A DNA stretch of 64,000 bases from Petrotoga mobilis SJ95 (GTDB taxonomy: Bacteria > Thermotogota > Thermotogae > Petrotogales > Petrotogaceae): NCBI RefSeq assembly GCF_000018605.1, contig NC_010003.1, positions 248,001 through 312,000 on the forward strand. Direction: 5' to 3'. The notes beneath the pieces are model-generated. The model saw nothing but the letters and a program-made list of their open reading frames with translations, was not told the DNA's origin and did no database searches. Shown here one piece after another: positions 1 to 8,971 of the stretch (position 1 is its first letter; every line of letters starts with the position of its first letter). The position numbers were made by a program, and so were the translations under genes.

Positions 1-832
1 TTGTCCTTGGGTCTAGGTATTCACTTAGACTTGTCGAGAGTAGGTACAAGGCTACAAACAAGAAGATCGATATTATTACAGGTGTTAGTATCCACCACCA
101 GTATCCCAGTAGCATCGCTTGGTAGTTTACCGCCCAGTGTATCATCGTTCCTATCGTTGGTATTTCTGTGTTGGATAAACCCAATACCGATAACGTTACT
201 TCCATCCCTACCGCCCATATCATGTTGTTTATCAACGTCGAGAATATTACCGGTATTATGAATGGAAAGTATTCTTTTATTACCAGGTTGAACGTCCTTG
301 TCCCTGATAGTATCGATGTGTATGTGAATTCCCTTTCCCTTAGACTTAGTATTTGTGATCGTATTACCCGGGCATCCCACGCCCATCCAAATAGACTTAG
401 TATGAGTCCTAATAGTACCATCGTTAAGTTTTCCCTTATTACCGATGCTATCAGTATCAGGATCGGTAAGAGCGGTATTACCACAAAACTGTCGTTTATC
501 GACATCAATACTTTGTCGGTTTTTCCCCCTTTGTACCCCGATACTAATCCCATTATTATCGCTATCATCCTCGATATTCCTGAGGCTATCAACGCTATCG
601 TTAGTGAGTTCCTTATCGCAAACGTAGATTGCCAGAATAGGTCTTGTCCTTGGGATGTCGTTCCGAATATGTGTGGCCAACTGGGTGGTTTGTCCCTAGG
701 AACCACGTTCCACCTTAGTGGATCGTATGGCGAGAAGAATGAGAGTATTGACATGAAGGCTAAAATACATATTACTATGAACGCAAATCTGAACCTTCCA
801 TCTTTCATTAGTTCCTTGAATCCTTCCAACAT
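1..832 (-). CDS. ABC transporter permease, DppC/OppC type (3' end cut by window)
   Basis: Inner-membrane permease of a family-5 (peptide or oligosaccharide) ABC importer. Reading the minus strand from ATG at 832 gives an open frame to the window edge, about 277 residues, ending in a segment of the type LSTSLSEYLDPRT, so only a few residues are missing. An N-terminal membrane helix (about residues 14-34), the FGTTSQGQD motif typical of DppC, and a loop with WDARVIRSQILSLRERE followed by SVLGL are visible. It starts 7 bases after the oppB stop, behind a GAGGTGAT Shine-Dalgarno sequence inside the end of oppB, so the two are translationally coupled. Ile is mostly ATA and Ser/Thr often TCG/ACG, unlike genes further right. 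Confidence 0.9.
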   Translation of the reverse strand, partial: MLEGFKELMKDGRFRFAFIVICILAFMSILSFFSPYDPLRWNVVPRDKPPSWPHIFGTTSQGQDLFWQSTFAIRNSLTIALIASGISRMIAIIMGLVSGYKGGKTDKVLMSINDSFVVIPLLPILILIASVIRENLTMVLLGLILSLFGWAWDARVIRSQILSLREREFTYTSILSGTRTFNLVIKEYFPFIIPVIFSTLINNMIWAVGMEVTLSVLGLSNTEIPTIGTMIHWAVNYQAMLLGYWWWILTPVIISIFLFVALYLLSTSLSEYLDPRT

Positions 833-839
833 TATCACC

Positions 840-1847
840 TCATCTGTACCTTACTCTTGGGTCAAAGAGTGGATATATTAGATCTATTATCAGCGTTGCT
901 GACGCTATCCCTATTACCGATAACGAGACTATCCCTATTATTAGGTTGTAGTCGTTTGAGTTTATCGCTCCGTATAGTAACGTTCCTAGCCCTGGATAGG
1001 CGAATACTATTTCTGTTATCAATGCCCCTCCAAAGATTTGCCCTAAAGATAGGGCTAAGTTTGTTACTTGCGGTAATAACCCGTTTCTGAATACGTATTT
1101 GAAGGCTATCTTTGATTCTTTTAATCCACCGGCTTTCGCATACATCACATAGTCTTCGGCTACTATGTTTGATACTATGAGTTTCATCGTTTGTATGTTG
1201 GCTGCTATTCCTAAAACCATCAACGATATCGCAGGTAGAAACGAGTGTAATAACACGTCCGATATGAACGCCCAGTTGAACCCTATTTGTCTTCCAACTG
1301 AGTATCCACCCGCCGATGGGAATATCGGTATCAGATAGGCAAATACTATGAGTAGTAGTAATGCAAATATGTAGTAGGGTATGGGCCTTACCACCATCGC
1401 TATGTTATCTAATGTTTGTGCCCATGTTTTGTTTTTGAAGTATCCTGCAAGCGCCCCTATTATACTTCCTACTAACCAAGAGATGATTGTAGTTGTTAAT
1501 AGTAATCCAGCCGTCCAGGGCAGTGAGTCCATTATTAGCTCCATTACAGGTACAGGAAATTGAAAAAGGGATGGACCAAAGTCTCCATGTAGCAGTCTTC
1601 CCCAAAAGGCAACGTATTGTTCAAACATCCCTCCTTCTAATCCGTACATCTCTGTGAGCGATTGCCTTAATGCTTCAACTGCCGCTGGGTCTAAGAAGGC
1701 ACCTTGTGATGTCATTTGACTGATTACTTGTTGTACGGGATCAACCGGCGTTAGCCTGGGTACAATAAATACCACCGTTATCCCTACGAATACTACAACT
1801 AGAAATTGTATTATTCTTGGTAGCAAGTATCGCTTGAAAAATAGCAA
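840..1847 (-). CDS. ABC transporter permease, DppB/OppB type
   Basis: Membrane permease partner of the downstream DppC-type protein; together they form the channel for the substrate delivered by the binding protein at 1907-3796. The 335-residue length is usual for DppB. Residues 10-30 form the first membrane helix, followed by the conserved RLTPVDPVQ region, a periplasmic loop, and five further hydrophobic segments; GLKESKIAFKYVFRNGLLP is the cytoplasmic coupling loop that contacts the ATPase. The start is TTG at 1847, placed 7 bases after GGAGGTG, with no better ATG nearby. No ATPase gene is visible in the window; it may lie beyond the left edge. The substrate cannot be read from the permease. 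Confidence 0.92.
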   Translation of the reverse strand: MLFFKRYLLPRIIQFLVVVFVGITVVFIVPRLTPVDPVQQVISQMTSQGAFLDPAAVEALRQSLTEMYGLEGGMFEQYVAFWGRLLHGDFGPSLFQFPVPVMELIMDSLPWTAGLLLTTTIISWLVGSIIGALAGYFKNKTWAQTLDNIAMVVRPIPYYIFALLLLIVFAYLIPIFPSAGGYSVGRQIGFNWAFISDVLLHSFLPAISLMVLGIAANIQTMKLIVSNIVAEDYVMYAKAGGLKESKIAFKYVFRNGLLPQVTNLALSLGQIFGGALITEIVFAYPGLGTLLYGAINSNDYNLIIGIVSLSVIGIASATLIIDLIYPLFDPRVRYR

Positions 1848-1867
1848 AGTGTTACACCTCCATAATA

Positions 1868-1885
1868 AGCCCCCCGAAGGGGGCT
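1868..1885 (-). terminator. Stem-loop between binding-protein and permease genes
   Basis: Seven-base-pair GC-rich stem (AGCCCCC / GGGGGCT) with a CGAA tetraloop, just after the oppA stop and before the oppB Shine-Dalgarno. On the transcribed strand it is not followed by a T run, so it is more likely an RNA-stabilising or partial-termination element that keeps oppA mRNA in excess of permease mRNA than a full terminator. Confidence 0.7.
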
Positions 1886-1906
1886 CAATGTATTTATATG
1901 TAGCCC

Positions 1907-3796
1907 TTATTTCCTTCCTGTTGGTTCAAGAAAGGGCAGTACGTATTTGAAGTTAGGCCAGTGATGATAGGGAATCATATATGGATTTTCAGCACCAGGA
2001 TAATTCGTCCAATAATACTCATCCCATCCTACTACTCCAGGATATCCAAAAGTTGGAATTGAAGGCATTTCTTCTACAAGTATTTTTAACCCTTCTATAC
2101 CTAATTCCATGTTTTCCTCACTATCCCAGTCTACCTTTTCCATTCCTTCTATAACCTTATCCATTCTCGGATCTGTCCATCTGCCTGGTGCAGGTCCCAA
2201 ATTAGTAATAGCATTTTCTCCTATAGGTTGGTAGTATTTTGAGTGTGTACTTGAAAAAACACGGTACAAATCAGGATGACCACCCCACGGCTCAGATGCA
2301 GGCCATTGGGCACTGACTTCAAAGTTACCTGATACAACAATACTTGCATCTTGTTCACTAGGAGTAACTGAAACATCTATACCAAAGTTTCTCCATTGTT
2401 GTGCTGCAGCAAGTGCATTCCTATGTGCAGGATGTGAAGGATTTGCATTGGCAATAATATTAATTTTCCAAGGTGTACCGTCTGGTAACAACCATTTGCC
2501 ATTTTTATCTTTTGTAAATCCATTCCTTTCTAACAGTTGTTCCGCTACATCAGGTGCGTATTTCCACCATCCTGGTCCAAACATCTCTTTCAACGCTTCT
2601 ATATCGTTTGGTACCTCGTATCCTCTTTCTCTCGCATATTGGGCTGCTCTTAATGTAGCCGTTGGATCGTACGGTTTGAATGGTCTCCCATTAACTTCTA
2701 TGTCTAATGTGAAATTCTTCAACCAATCTTCTAATGGTTCATAGTACCATTCTTGGTAAACCGGCATAGGAGGAAGGTGAAGTGCGCCCATAGGTGCAGC
2801 ACCATCAAACGCTATCCCTATGTAATCTACTATATCTATTGCGAGAGTTAATGCCCACCTTACATCTTTTATGTTGTATGGATATACATCAGTATTGAAT
2901 ATAACACCTGTCATACATGGATCCGTGTTAACTACCCACGGGTATTCTATTCTGTATCCCCTTGAGTATTGATTCCTTTGAATGAGTGCTCTGAATGCTT
3001 CCATTGTTAAATCTGCCATGTCTAAGTTATGGTTGGCTTGTGCAATTACTTGATTTGTAGCTTCTCCATAGTAATAGAAAAGTACGTATTTTGGTTTTGG
3101 CTCACCAAACAACATTCCAGTTGGTGTTCTATCCCAATCTTCCCTTTTTTCCCAAAGTGTCCAATAACCAGCACGATCATAATCTTTTAGAACGTATGGA
3201 CCACTGCTTATCGGAGGGTTGTAATTAAAGGATAGCGGGTCTTCTACTTTTTCAAAAATATGTTTTGGGAAAGGTCTCCATGCTCCCCATCTGTCTACAA
3301 AATTAGCGTGGAATCGTGCATTAGGTTCCTTTAGTTCAAATACCACAGTGTAATCATCTGTTTTGTATACTTTATCAACGTGAAGCCTAAACTGATCATG
3401 ATAAGCCATTCCTTGATATTTCATGGCTGTTGTGATGGCGTACACAATATCATCGGCAGTAATTTCAACACCATCACTCCAATAACATCCTTCCCTTAAC
3501 TTAACCGTCATCTTTGTGAAGTCTTCGTTGTAAATCGGACCTTCCGCTGCAAGAGAATTAATAACTTCTCCCCTGGTAGGTTCCATCATCCACAATGGTT
3601 CCAGCATCAATTGTTGAATCCCTTGATCAGGAGTTCTCCAGCTACTGGTAAATATGTTGAAGATACCAGGTGAGTTTACTCTTCCGGTTAAAACGTTAGC
3701 AATGAGTGTTTCTTCCCTTGGAATCCCAGCTACTTGTGAAAATCCTGCAACAACAAGTAACACGGAAACAAAAATCACCAATAAGCTCTTTTTCAT
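1907..3796 (-). CDS. Family-5 extracellular solute-binding protein (peptide/oligosaccharide ABC importer)
   Basis: Substrate receptor of the ABC importer whose permeases follow at 1847 and 832. I start at ATG 3796 (629 residues), not the longer frame to 3889, because GGAGGTGTG lies five bases upstream and the protein then opens with a clean signal peptide (MKKSLLVIFVSVLLVVAGFSQ). Mature-protein features fit the SBP_bac_5 family: the GCYWSDGVEITADDIVYAI segment, FELKEPN, and a C-terminal DGTPWKINI region with many aromatic residues. In Thermotogota, family-5 binding proteins bind peptides or oligosaccharides such as beta-glucans and xylans; the many Trp/Tyr residues would suit a sugar, but the ligand is undecided. 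Confidence 0.9.
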   Translation of the reverse strand: MKKSLLVIFVSVLLVVAGFSQVAGIPREETLIANVLTGRVNSPGIFNIFTSSWRTPDQGIQQLMLEPLWMMEPTRGEVINSLAAEGPIYNEDFTKMTVKLREGCYWSDGVEITADDIVYAITTAMKYQGMAYHDQFRLHVDKVYKTDDYTVVFELKEPNARFHANFVDRWGAWRPFPKHIFEKVEDPLSFNYNPPISSGPYVLKDYDRAGYWTLWEKREDWDRTPTGMLFGEPKPKYVLFYYYGEATNQVIAQANHNLDMADLTMEAFRALIQRNQYSRGYRIEYPWVVNTDPCMTGVIFNTDVYPYNIKDVRWALTLAIDIVDYIGIAFDGAAPMGALHLPPMPVYQEWYYEPLEDWLKNFTLDIEVNGRPFKPYDPTATLRAAQYARERGYEVPNDIEALKEMFGPGWWKYAPDVAEQLLERNGFTKDKNGKWLLPDGTPWKINIIANANPSHPAHRNALAAAQQWRNFGIDVSVTPSEQDASIVVSGNFEVSAQWPASEPWGGHPDLYRVFSSTHSKYYQPIGENAITNLGPAPGRWTDPRMDKVIEGMEKVDWDSEENMELGIEGLKILVEEMPSIPTFGYPGVVGWDEYYWTNYPGAENPYMIPYHHWPNFKYVLPFLEPTGRK

Positions 3797-3960
3797 TCTT
3801 TCACACCTCCTAATGAATTTTTTACACTTACTTTGGATTTTCTTCCCAAAGTAATAAAAATTAAAGTCCATTAACAATCTTTTCCCCATTATTAAACTTC
3901 AAACATAAAAATCATAGAGTTCTCCATTAGGAATACTAAGCAAAAAAAATCAATGGTAAG

Positions 3961-3981
3961 TTTATCCAATCAATTAATATT
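3961..3981 (+). repeat. Direct repeat copy 1 in oppA-hutH intergenic region
   Basis: TTTATCCAATCAATTAATAT(T) here matches 20 of 21 bases of the copy at 4236-4256. Weaker similarity continues on both sides (TCAAT before, then G.A.CAA and a GAC.AC-like tail), so the repeated unit is about 50 bases. Possible operator of a shared regulator. Confidence 0.6.
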
Positions 3982-4235
3982 CGAATCAACGACAACTCAT
4001 TTTCATTCTTTCTAATTTATTTTTTAAAAAATCAAAAAAATCTTTGTCTTTGAATTGGAAATTAAAATAATTTTATTAAATCTTACAATTAAACAGTTTT
4101 TTAATCTAACCAACATTTTTTATTGCAATGTAGCAAATTGGATTTATATAATTTCAAAGAAAATAATCATCTAAACAAGTTCAAATTTTGTTCAGAATAA
4201 TTATATGTGAGTTAACTTTTTTTGTCAATCATTAA

Positions 4236-4256
4236 TTTATCCAATCAACTAATATT
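4236..4256 (+). repeat. Direct repeat copy 2 in oppA-hutH intergenic region
   Basis: Second copy of the 21-base core at 3961. Downstream on the complementary strand are ten-base steps TGTCCGTAAT and TGCTCCTAAT, which resemble the ten-base steps upstream of the ugpB promoter (60795-60845). Confidence 0.6.
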
Positions 4257-4428
4257 AGGAGCAATTACGGACAATTATTTGCGATTAGGAAGCTTTTTCT
4301 TAGTTTTTCTTAATTTTTGTAAAAAATTGTTTTCTAAGATTTCGTTAGATTTTCTCGTTTAATCGACTTAGATTGTTTTTAATCACCATTAATTAGCTCT
4401 ATTTGAAAGTGAGAAATTTTTTTCACAG

Positions 4429-4437
4429 TGTTATAAT
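4429..4437 (+). promoter_or_regulatory. Extended -10 promoter of the hut operon
   Basis: TGTTATAAT is a perfect extended -10 element. No good -35 is visible at 17 bases, as expected for an extended -10 promoter. A start of transcription near 4444 would place the ATG at 4449 at the very 5' end of the mRNA and favours translation from TTG 4488. Confidence 0.6.
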
Positions 4438-4487
4438 TTTGTTAGAAGATGGGAAATTTTTGTTTGATCGAAAGTGAGGTCTTATAT

Positions 4488-6014
4488 TTGAAAAAGGTCT
4501 ATATAGACGGTGAACATCTGAGTTTGGAAGATGTGATTAATGTAGCTAAACATTATTACGAAGTGGCTATCGATAAATCTGTCCTTGAGAACATTGAGAA
4601 CTCCAGAAAAATTGTAGAAAAGTTTGCAGAAGAGGAAAAAGTCATATATGGTATAACTACTGGCTTTGGAGAACTCTGTAATGTTTTCATTTCGAACGAT
4701 AAAACAGAGAAATTACAAAAGAATCTGATCAGAAGCCATGCATGCGGAATTGGGGATCCTTTGGATATAGAAACTGTTAGAGCGATTATGTTGCTTCGTG
4801 CGAATTCTTTGGTCAAAGGTTTTTCTGGAATAAGGTTATCCACCATACAATCTCTGATTGATATGATCAACAAGAAGGTTCACCCAATAATACCAGAAAA
4901 AGGATCTTTAGGAGCCAGTGGTGATCTTGCTCCTTTAGCCCATATGGTTTTACCGATGATAGGAGAAGGAGAAGCTTATTACGAGGGCAAACGGTTAAAT
5001 GGAAAAGAAGCGATGAAGTTGGCGGGAATAGATACGATAAATCTTGTTGCCAAGGAAGGTCTCGCTTTGATAAATGGAACACAAGTTATGACGGCTATAG
5101 GTGCATTATCGATATACGATAGCATAGAACTTTTAAAAACAGCAGACATAATTTCATCGTTGAGTTTTGAGGCGCTGAACGGTGTCATCGAGGCTTTTGA
5201 TGACAGGGTACACAATCTAAGACCTCATAAAGGGCAAATTGGGTCCGCTAATAATTTAAGGAAAATACTTGAAGGTAGTAAAATGGTGTCTCATCAAGGG
5301 GTATTACGTGTTCAAGATGCTTATTCCTTGAGATGTATCCCGCAGGTTCACGGTGCTTCACGTGATGCGGTAAATTATGTAGAAGATATCATCGTGAAAG
5401 AGATGAATGCAGCAACCGATAATCCTTTGATATTTTCAAAAGAAGAAGAAGCAATATCCGCGGGGAATTTTCACGGCCAACCAATTGCATTGGGCATGGA
5501 CTTTTTGGCGATTGCTTTGTCTGAAATTGCAAATATATCAGAAAGACGAATAGAAAGGCTTGTTAATCCTAAATTGAGTGGATTACCTCCTTTTCTGATA
5601 GAAGAAAGTGGATTGAATTCTGGGTTTATGCTGGTTCAATATTCAGCCGCTTCGTTGGTTTCAGAAAACAAAGTCTTAGCCCATCCTGCAAGTGTTGACT
5701 CAATTCCTTCTTCTGCAAACCAGGAAGATCACGTTTCTATGGGTACAATCGCAGCGAGAAAGGCAAAGAATATTCTAAACAACGTCCAAAAAGTATTAGC
5801 TATGGAAATGCTGTGTGCTTGCCAAGCGATAGACTTACGAGGAAATAAAGGTTTAGGAAAAGGTTCAAAGATAGTATATGATATAGTTAGAGATAAGGTA
5901 CCGAAGATAACCGAAGACAGAGCGATGTACGAAATGATAGATAAGAGTGAAGAAATCTTAAAATCTGGCATAATCGTTAAAGAAGTGGAAAAAGAAACTG
6001 GTAAATTATTTTAA
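4488..6014 (+). CDS. hutH: Histidine ammonia-lyase
   Basis: First step of histidine degradation: L-histidine to urocanate and ammonia, cytoplasmic. The self-cyclising Ala143-Ser144-Gly145 triad that makes the MIO cofactor is present in GSLGASGDLAPL; YGITTGFG and the MNAATDNPL segment are also typical. I choose TTG at 4488 (508 residues, the usual size) because GTGAGGT lies seven bases upstream and the protein then begins KKVYIDGEHLSLEDV as in the family. An ATG at 4449 would add 13 unmatched residues and sits almost at the predicted transcription start. First gene of hutH-hutU-ftcD-hutI. Confidence 0.96.
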   Translation: MKKVYIDGEHLSLEDVINVAKHYYEVAIDKSVLENIENSRKIVEKFAEEEKVIYGITTGFGELCNVFISNDKTEKLQKNLIRSHACGIGDPLDIETVRAIMLLRANSLVKGFSGIRLSTIQSLIDMINKKVHPIIPEKGSLGASGDLAPLAHMVLPMIGEGEAYYEGKRLNGKEAMKLAGIDTINLVAKEGLALINGTQVMTAIGALSIYDSIELLKTADIISSLSFEALNGVIEAFDDRVHNLRPHKGQIGSANNLRKILEGSKMVSHQGVLRVQDAYSLRCIPQVHGASRDAVNYVEDIIVKEMNAATDNPLIFSKEEEAISAGNFHGQPIALGMDFLAIALSEIANISERRIERLVNPKLSGLPPFLIEESGLNSGFMLVQYSAASLVSENKVLAHPASVDSIPSSANQEDHVSMGTIAARKAKNILNNVQKVLAMEMLCACQAIDLRGNKGLGKGSKIVYDIVRDKVPKITEDRAMYEMIDKSEEILKSGIIVKEVEKETGKLF

Positions 6015-6031
6015 AGAAAGGAGAAATTATC

Positions 6032-8059
6032 ATGGTGAACAATATTGATATTTCAAATGCAATGTCCATTAAGTTGGATGATGAACTCCCTCCTATGCCC
6101 AAATTCATCGAAGGCATAAGAAGGGCACCTAAAAGACCTTTAAACTTATCAAAAAGAGAAGTAGAACTAGCCCTTGCAAACGCCTTAAGGTACGTGCCGG
6201 AAAATTTGCATGAAAAATTGGCTCCAGAATTTCTGCAAGAGTTGCTTACTCGAGGTAGAATTTATGGATACAGGTATAGGCCTGAGGGCAACATTAAGGC
6301 AAAACCTATAGATATGTACAAGGGTAAATGTACTGAAGGAAAGGCATTTCAGGTCATGATCGACAACAACTTGGATTTCGATGTTGCTTTGTATCCTTAT
6401 GAACTGGTAACCTACGGTGAAACCGGTCAAGTATGTCAAAATTGGATGCAGTACAGATTGATTAAAAAGTACCTAGAAGAACTAACAAGGGAACAAACTT
6501 TAGTTGTGGCTTCAGGACATCCCCTTGGCTTGTTCAGATCAACACCAAATAGTCCACGAGTGATAATAACAAACGCTTTGATGGTTGGGATGTTTGATGA
6601 CCAAGAACATTGGATCAAGGCACAAGCTATGGGTGTTGCCAACTACGGGCAAATGACTGCGGGAGGTTGGATGTATATAGGACCTCAAGGTATCGTTCAT
6701 GGCACTTACAATACCTTGTTGAACGCTGGAAGGTTGAAATTAGGGATACCACAAGATAGTGATCTAAGAGGACGTTTATTTGTTAGTTCAGGTTTAGGTG
6801 GAATGAGCGGTGCTCAAGCTAAAGCGATAGAAATCGCAAGAGGCGTTGGAATAATTGCAGAAGTGGATTATTCGAGAATACAAACAAGACTAAACCAAGG
6901 TTGGTTAAAAACCTACAGCAAAGATTTGGACGAAGTTTTTGAAATAGCCTTCGATCATCTGAATAGAAAAGAACCCATTTCCATCGGTTATTATGGTAAT
7001 ATTGTAGATCTATTGGAATACATTGTAAAGAAAGGTATAAAGGTAGATTTGCTATCAGATCAGACGTCTTGTCACGCTGCCTACGAGGGAGGGTACTGCC
7101 CGCAAGGCTTGACTCATGAAGAGAAGAATCACCTCTTAGAAACAAATAAAGAGAGATTTGTTGAATTAGTCAACAATTCATTGAGAAGACATTTCGAGCT
7201 TATAAAAACAATGGTTGAAAGGGGAACCTACTTTTTTGACTATGGGAATAGTTTCATGAAGGCGATTTTTGATGCAGGAGTGAAAGAAATAGCAAAAAAT
7301 GGGTTGGATGAAAGCGAAGGGTTCATATTTCCCTCGTATGTGGAAGATATAATGGGGCCATTAATATTCGACTATGGTTATGGACCTTTCAGGTGGGTAT
7401 GTTTAAGTGGAAAACGGGAAGATCTATTGAAAACGGATAAAGCAGCGATGGAATGCATAGATCCCAACAGAAGGGGTCAGGATAGAGATAACTACATATG
7501 GATTAGAGATGCAGATAAAAACAATCTTGTTGTTGGTACTCAAGCACGAATTCTTTATCAGGATGCTATGGGCAGGATGAAGATAGCCCTTAAATTCAAC
7601 GAAATGGTTAGAAAAGGGGAAGTTGGCCCCATTATGCTTGGAAGGGATCATCACGATGCAGGCGGAGCTGACTCTCCTTTTAGAGAAACAGCGAATATAA
7701 AAGATGGGAGTAATATAATGGCGGATATGGCAACCCATGATTTCGCTGGAAATATAGCAAGGGGAATGAGTTTGGTAACACTGCACAACGGAGGTGGAGT
7801 TGGTATCGGTAAGGCCATTAACGGTGGCTTTGGCTTGGTTCTGGATGGAAGTGAAAGGGTGGATGAAATAATAAAGAACGCAATTCCATGGGATGTTATG
7901 GTTGGTGTCGCCAGGCGATCATGGGCTAGGAATGAAGCTTCTATAGAAACATCCATAGAGTACAACAAAGAAAACAAAAATACAGACCACATAACTTTAC
8001 CGTACATTGCTGATGAAAATATGGTAAAAGATTTAGTTGATAAATATTATCAGGGTTAG
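6032..8059 (+). CDS. hutU: Urocanate hydratase
   Basis: Second step: urocanate plus water to 4-imidazolone-5-propionate, using tightly bound NAD+. At 675 residues it is the long urocanase form seen in some anaerobes; the classical form is about 555. Recognisable are the YGETGQVCQNWMQY segment, GGWMYIGPQGIVHGT, the Gly-rich SSGLGGMSGAQAKA nucleotide loop, DQTSCHAAYEGGYCP, and the GPIMLGRDHHDAGG active-site region near the C terminus. It begins 17 bases after hutH with AAGGAG upstream of ATG. Confidence 0.96.
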   Translation: MVNNIDISNAMSIKLDDELPPMPKFIEGIRRAPKRPLNLSKREVELALANALRYVPENLHEKLAPEFLQELLTRGRIYGYRYRPEGNIKAKPIDMYKGKCTEGKAFQVMIDNNLDFDVALYPYELVTYGETGQVCQNWMQYRLIKKYLEELTREQTLVVASGHPLGLFRSTPNSPRVIITNALMVGMFDDQEHWIKAQAMGVANYGQMTAGGWMYIGPQGIVHGTYNTLLNAGRLKLGIPQDSDLRGRLFVSSGLGGMSGAQAKAIEIARGVGIIAEVDYSRIQTRLNQGWLKTYSKDLDEVFEIAFDHLNRKEPISIGYYGNIVDLLEYIVKKGIKVDLLSDQTSCHAAYEGGYCPQGLTHEEKNHLLETNKERFVELVNNSLRRHFELIKTMVERGTYFFDYGNSFMKAIFDAGVKEIAKNGLDESEGFIFPSYVEDIMGPLIFDYGYGPFRWVCLSGKREDLLKTDKAAMECIDPNRRGQDRDNYIWIRDADKNNLVVGTQARILYQDAMGRMKIALKFNEMVRKGEVGPIMLGRDHHDAGGADSPFRETANIKDGSNIMADMATHDFAGNIARGMSLVTLHNGGGVGIGKAINGGFGLVLDGSERVDEIIKNAIPWDVMVGVARRSWARNEASIETSIEYNKENKNTDHITLPYIADENMVKDLVDKYYQG

Positions 8060-8071
8060 GAGGTAGATACT

Positions 8072-8971
8072 TTGAACAAAATTGTAGAATGTGTTCCAAA
8101 TTTCAGTGAAGGAAGAGATAAAGAAAAATTAGAGCGTATTGTAGATGAAATAAGAAAACAAGAAGGAATAAAATTGCTGGATTACTCTATGGACAGAGAC
8201 CACAACAGAAGCGTAGTTACTTTTGTGGGGGAACCAGATCAAGTAATAGAAGCAGCTTTTAACGCTTGTAAAAAAGCGGCTGAATTGATAGATTTGAGAA
8301 CCCACAAAGGTGAACATCCAAGAATGGGGGCTACAGACGTCATACCGTTCATTCCAATTAAAAACATATCGATGCAAGAGTGTGTAGAGTACTCTAAAAA
8401 ATTGGCAAAAAGAATAGGAGAAGAGTTGAATATCCCCGTAATATTGTATGAAAAATCAGCCAGCCGACCTGAAAGAGAGGATTTAGCTGTTATAAGAAAA
8501 GGCGAGTTCGAAGGAATGTTTGAGAAGTTAAAACAAGAAGCGTTCAAACCAGATTTTGGCCCAGATAAACCGCATGAAAGTGCAGGAGTTACCGCCGTGG
8601 GGGCAAGGATGCCTTTGATAGCTTTCAACGTGAACCTAAATACCAACAACATAGACATTGCAAAAAAGATAGCCCAAGCTGTGAGAGGTAAAAGTGGAGG
8701 ATTTAAATATTGTAAAGCGTTGGGTTTTGAATTGAAAGAAAGAAATATAGTCCAAGTTTCCATGAATATGGTTGATTACACAAAAACACCTTTGTACAGG
8801 GTATTTCAGGTGATAGAAAATGAAGCGAACAGGTATGGAGTGAACGTTGTTGGAAGTGAAATAGTTGGGTTGGTACCTTTGAATGCCCTTGTTGATACAG
8901 CTGATTACTTTTTAAAATTAGAAGATTTCAGTTATGACAAAGTTTTGGAGAATAGGATTTATGGCGATTGA
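8072..8971 (+). CDS. ftcD: Glutamate formimidoyltransferase
   Basis: Transfers the formimino group of N-formimino-L-glutamate to tetrahydrofolate, ending histidine degradation at glutamate plus 5-formimino-THF. The 299 residues correspond to the transferase half of the eukaryotic bifunctional FTCD; the cyclodeaminase half is absent and no cyclodeaminase gene is seen in the window. Motifs: ECVPNFSEGRD at the N terminus, DRDHNRSVVTFVG, and the HKGEHPRMGATDVIPFIP substrate region. Start is TTG 8072 after GGAGGTAG. Its end overlaps the start of hutI. Confidence 0.94.
   Translation: MNKIVECVPNFSEGRDKEKLERIVDEIRKQEGIKLLDYSMDRDHNRSVVTFVGEPDQVIEAAFNACKKAAELIDLRTHKGEHPRMGATDVIPFIPIKNISMQECVEYSKKLAKRIGEELNIPVILYEKSASRPEREDLAVIRKGEFEGMFEKLKQEAFKPDFGPDKPHESAGVTAVGARMPLIAFNVNLNTNNIDIAKKIAQAVRGKSGGFKYCKALGFELKERNIVQVSMNMVDYTKTPLYRVFQVIENEANRYGVNVVGSEIVGLVPLNALVDTADYFLKLEDFSYDKVLENRIYGD

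Larger units (their letters stand above)
3797..4487. other. Divergent intergenic region oppA / hutH
   Basis: A 691-base, very AT-rich gap between the divergent binding-protein gene and hutH. No ORF with a ribosome site was found. It holds the hutH promoter at its right end and a repeated element of about 50 bases with a 21-base core (3961 and 4236). Long T and A tracts around 4018-4120 suggest intrinsically bent DNA. Confidence 0.6.

Noticed and set aside
21-881. Long open frames of 219 residues (minus, 21-680) and 237 residues (plus, 168-881).
   Set aside because: They lie over oppC, which reads as a clear permease in a third frame; the alternative proteins have no hydrophobic pattern, motif or ribosome site.
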